From contig CAMWHX010000032.1 in assembly GCA_947174155.1 (NCBI GenBank), positions 1-8,833 of the forward strand: a stretch of DNA of 8,833 bases, read 5' to 3'. Below the pieces are notes generated by a model. It was not told the DNA's origin, did no database searches, and saw only the letters and a list, made by a program, of their open reading frames with translations. This document shows, piece by piece, positions 6,778 to 8,833 of this stretch. The position numbers and the translations under genes are program-made. This DNA is from an uncultured Porphyromonadaceae bacterium (GTDB lineage Bacteria > Bacteroidota > Bacteroidia > Bacteroidales > Muribaculaceae). How positions within the stretch are numbered: position 1 is the first letter of the stretch; each line of letters starts with the position of its first letter.

Positions 6778-8115
6778 ATGTTTTATCACTTGATTCAGGC
6801 CTTCGGCAGCGTCGACTTCCCGGGACGCCATCTGATGACTTATATCACCTTCCGCGCCGGTGTGGCTTTCGCACTGGCCCTCATCATAGCCCTGGTCTTC
6901 GGCCAGGTCATCATCCGTCGTCTCCAGATGATGCAGGTCGGCGAGGTAGTGCGTGATTTGGGTCTCGAAGGGCAGATGAAGAAGACCGGAACTCCCACCA
7001 TGGGTGGAGTCATCATCATCCTCTCCATCATAGTGCCCTGTCTGCTGGTAGGCAATCTCACCAACATCTATATGCTCCTCATGCTCGTGGCCACACTCTG
7101 GATGGGCGCAATCGGATTCCTCGACGATTACCGCAAGCTCAAATACCACAACAAGGATGGGCTAAAAGGTAAATACAAGATCATCGGTCAGGTAGGCCTG
7201 GGCCTCCTCGTCGGCCTCGCCATGTGGTGGTCTCCCGACATCGTTATGAGCCAGAATTTCTCTCCGGCCCCTTCGATCCCCGCTCCGGTGGAGACGGTCG
7301 TGGCCGTGGATTCGGATTCTGATATGGTCCCCGACATGACCATGGAGACATGGACCGAGAATCCCGTGAGCTACACGATGCCCGTCAAGTCGCCTCAGAC
7401 CACAATACCCTTCGTCAAGGATAATAACTTCAACTACGAGTGGCTGACTTCGTGGATCTCAGACCCCGAGGCTGCAGCCACGGCGGGGTGGATAGTCTTC
7501 GTACTGGTGGTGATCGTCGCCGTGACAGCTGTCAGCAACGGTGCCAATCTCACCGACGGACTCGACGGACTCTGTGCCGGCACCTCGGCCATAATCGGTA
7601 TCGCCCTGGCCATCATGGCCTATCTCGGAGGCAACGTCATTTATTCCGGCTACCTCAATATCATGTACATACCCGGCTCGGCCGAGCTGGTCGTCTACGC
7701 GGCCGCCTTCATCGGCGCTCTGGTCGGGTTCCTGTGGTATAACGCCTTCCCCGCTCAGGTCTTCATGGGTGACACGGGCAGTCTGACCTTAGGCGGTATC
7801 CTGGCTGTCTTCGCCATCCTCATCCGCAAGGAGCTCCTCATCCCCCTGCTATGCCTGATTTTCTTCCTCGAAGATCTTTCGGTCATCATCCAGGTGGCAT
7901 GGTTCAAGTATACGCGCCGCAAGTACGGCACCGGTCACCGCGTCTTCAAGATGACACCCCTGCACCATCACTTCCAGAAGGCCGGGGATACATCCATCAA
8001 ATGTCTGGTCAACTGGCCCGCACGTCCCGTGCCGGAATCCAAGATAGTCACCCGCTTCTGGATTGTCGGCATCCTGCTCGCCACAATCACGTTTGTCACC
8101 CTGAAAATACGCTGA
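6778..8115 (+). CDS. mraY: Phospho-MurNAc-pentapeptide transferase MraY
   Basis: This multi-spanning membrane enzyme moves phospho-MurNAc-pentapeptide from UDP to undecaprenyl phosphate, forming lipid I. Conserved blocks are KTGTPTMGGV (69-78), FLDDYRK (114-120, paired aspartates D116 D117), SNGANLTDGLDGL (253-265), FMGDTGSL (329-336) and the PLHHHF histidine motif (394-399). About ten hydrophobic segments are visible. At 445 residues it is about 85 longer than E. coli MraY (360). Two insertions explain this: an acidic, Pro/Ser/Thr-rich stretch at about 152-207 in the loop between segments 4 and 5, predicted outside the cytoplasm, and a short one after HHHF (about 402-419), which is usual in Bacteroidetes. 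The 85-bp leader contains two CCGATATT copies (6701-6708, 6729-6736) and no clear promoter. AGG at 6768-6770, about 7 nt before the ATG, may help initiation. Confidence 0.96.
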   Translation: MFYHLIQAFGSVDFPGRHLMTYITFRAGVAFALALIIALVFGQVIIRRLQMMQVGEVVRDLGLEGQMKKTGTPTMGGVIIILSIIVPCLLVGNLTNIYMLLMLVATLWMGAIGFLDDYRKLKYHNKDGLKGKYKIIGQVGLGLLVGLAMWWSPDIVMSQNFSPAPSIPAPVETVVAVDSDSDMVPDMTMETWTENPVSYTMPVKSPQTTIPFVKDNNFNYEWLTSWISDPEAAATAGWIVFVLVVIVAVTAVSNGANLTDGLDGLCAGTSAIIGIALAIMAYLGGNVIYSGYLNIMYIPGSAELVVYAAAFIGALVGFLWYNAFPAQVFMGDTGSLTLGGILAVFAILIRKELLIPLLCLIFFLEDLSVIIQVAWFKYTRRKYGTGHRVFKMTPLHHHFQKAGDTSIKCLVNWPARPVPESKIVTRFWIVGILLATITFVTLKIR

Positions 8116-8191
8116 CACCCTCTCCACACGTTAGCATCATCAGATACTCTATTCAAAGTATACACACTCATCCAATCAGAACACGACTGCA

Positions 8192-8833
8192 ATGAAATAT
8201 GATAATCTCAACGGCAAGCGCCTCGTAGTCCTCGGGGCCGGTGAAAGCGGCTTTGGAGCCGCAGTGCTCGGCCTGGCCAAGGGTATGGAGGTGCTCGTCA
8301 GCGATATGGGCACCGTCTCCGAGAAGTATCGTCCGCTCCTCACTGAGCGCGGCATCCCCTTCGAGGAGGGGGGGCACACTCCGGAGCGCGTACTGGAAGC
8401 CGATTTTATCGTCAAGAGTCCCGGTATACCCCCGACGGCACCTCTCGTGGCCGAGGCCATACGCCGCGGCATACCGGTGGTCTCGGAAATCGAATTCGCC
8501 GGATGGTTTACAGATGCCCGCATGGTCTGCATCACCGGCTCAAACGGCAAGACCACGACCACACTCCTCACATACCATATCCTGCGTGAGGGGGGGCTCG
8601 ACGTGGGTCTGGCCGGCAACGTAGGGCGCTCCCTGGCCTTGCAGGTGGCCGAAGAGCCCCATGAGATATACGTCATCGAGCTCTCCAGCTTCCAGCTCGA
8701 AAATATGTATGACTTCAAGGCCAACGTGGCGGTGATCCTCAATATCACTCCTGACCACATGGATCGCTACGACCATAAGATGGCGCTCTACCCAGCCGCC
8801 AAATTCCGCATCCTGCGAAATCAGACCAGCGAT
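8192..8833 (+). CDS. murD: UDP-MurNAc-L-alanine:D-glutamate ligase MurD, 3' end outside window
   Basis: The frame is open from the ATG at 8192 to the window end, giving the first 214 residues of a protein usually about 440-450 long. MurD is the cytoplasmic ATP-dependent ligase that adds D-glutamate to UDP-MurNAc-L-alanine. Visible features are the N-terminal nucleotide-binding fold starting RLVVLGAGESGFGAA (10-24), VKSPGIPP (74-81), SEIEFA (98-103), the P-loop ITGSNGKTTTT (114-124), GLAGNVG (139-145), ELSSFQLE (163-170) and LNITPDHMDRY (183-193). A segment with AAKFRI (202-207) follows, where the carbamylated lysine of the family lies. The spacing from mraY is 76 bp, with no clear promoter or terminator. 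In related genomes ftsW, murG and murC usually follow. Confidence 0.95.
   Translation, partial: MKYDNLNGKRLVVLGAGESGFGAAVLGLAKGMEVLVSDMGTVSEKYRPLLTERGIPFEEGGHTPERVLEADFIVKSPGIPPTAPLVAEAIRRGIPVVSEIEFAGWFTDARMVCITGSNGKTTTTLLTYHILREGGLDVGLAGNVGRSLALQVAEEPHEIYVIELSSFQLENMYDFKANVAVILNITPDHMDRYDHKMALYPAAKFRILRNQTSD

Noticed and set aside
8144..8161. ATACT...AGTAT inverted repeat between mraY and murD resembling the upstream palindrome
   Set aside because: Only the outer bases match (the centre is CTATTCAA rather than CTTTGCAAAG). It is a single copy without the 29-bp array, so likely a coincidence.
8176..8760. Minus-strand frame (194 codons) opposite murD
   Set aside because: The plus strand encodes murD with all expected motifs; the opposite frame has no recognisable features.

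Overview
The window is a chromosomal segment from a member of the Bacteroidota, most likely order Bacteroidales. A Muribaculaceae-like genome is possible but cannot be proved here. The evidence is a Bacteroidota-type promoter element (TAnnTTTG) before the first gene, a short Bacteroidetes-type FtsL, an FtsI ending in one PASTA domain, and an enlarged MraY with Bacteroidetes-style insertions. The MurE DNPR motif indicates a meso-diaminopimelate (Gram-negative type) peptidoglycan.

Layout. Positions 1-279 hold no convincing gene, but they contain several strong hairpins and a diverged direct repeat. Positions 280-366 carry three copies of a 29-bp tandem repeat. The last copy contains a perfect 26-bp palindrome and runs into the promoter of a AAA ATPase gene (396-1586). 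This gene belongs to the AAA_14/DUF4143-like ATPases and is visibly more A/T-rich than what follows. After a hairpin and a 171-bp intergenic stretch with G-box repeats and a probable promoter, the division and cell wall (dcw) cluster begins: rsmH (mraW), ftsL, ftsI, murE, mraY and the 5' half of murD, which is cut by the window end. All are on the plus strand, with spacings of 2, 6, 52, 85 and 76 bp, consistent with one operon.

How the genes work together. MurE adds meso-DAP and MurD adds D-Glu to the UDP-MurNAc-peptide in the cytoplasm. MraY moves phospho-MurNAc-pentapeptide onto undecaprenyl phosphate at the membrane, and FtsI cross-links septal peptidoglycan as part of the FtsL-containing divisome. 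RsmH methylates 16S rRNA and is a standard first or second gene of this cluster.

The dcw genes are ordinary and intact, and no clearly new system is present. The best leads lie upstream: the tandem palindromic repeat array at the ATPase promoter, the absence of mraZ directly before rsmH while MraZ-box-like G repeats remain there, and the unexplained hairpin-rich stretch at 140-275.
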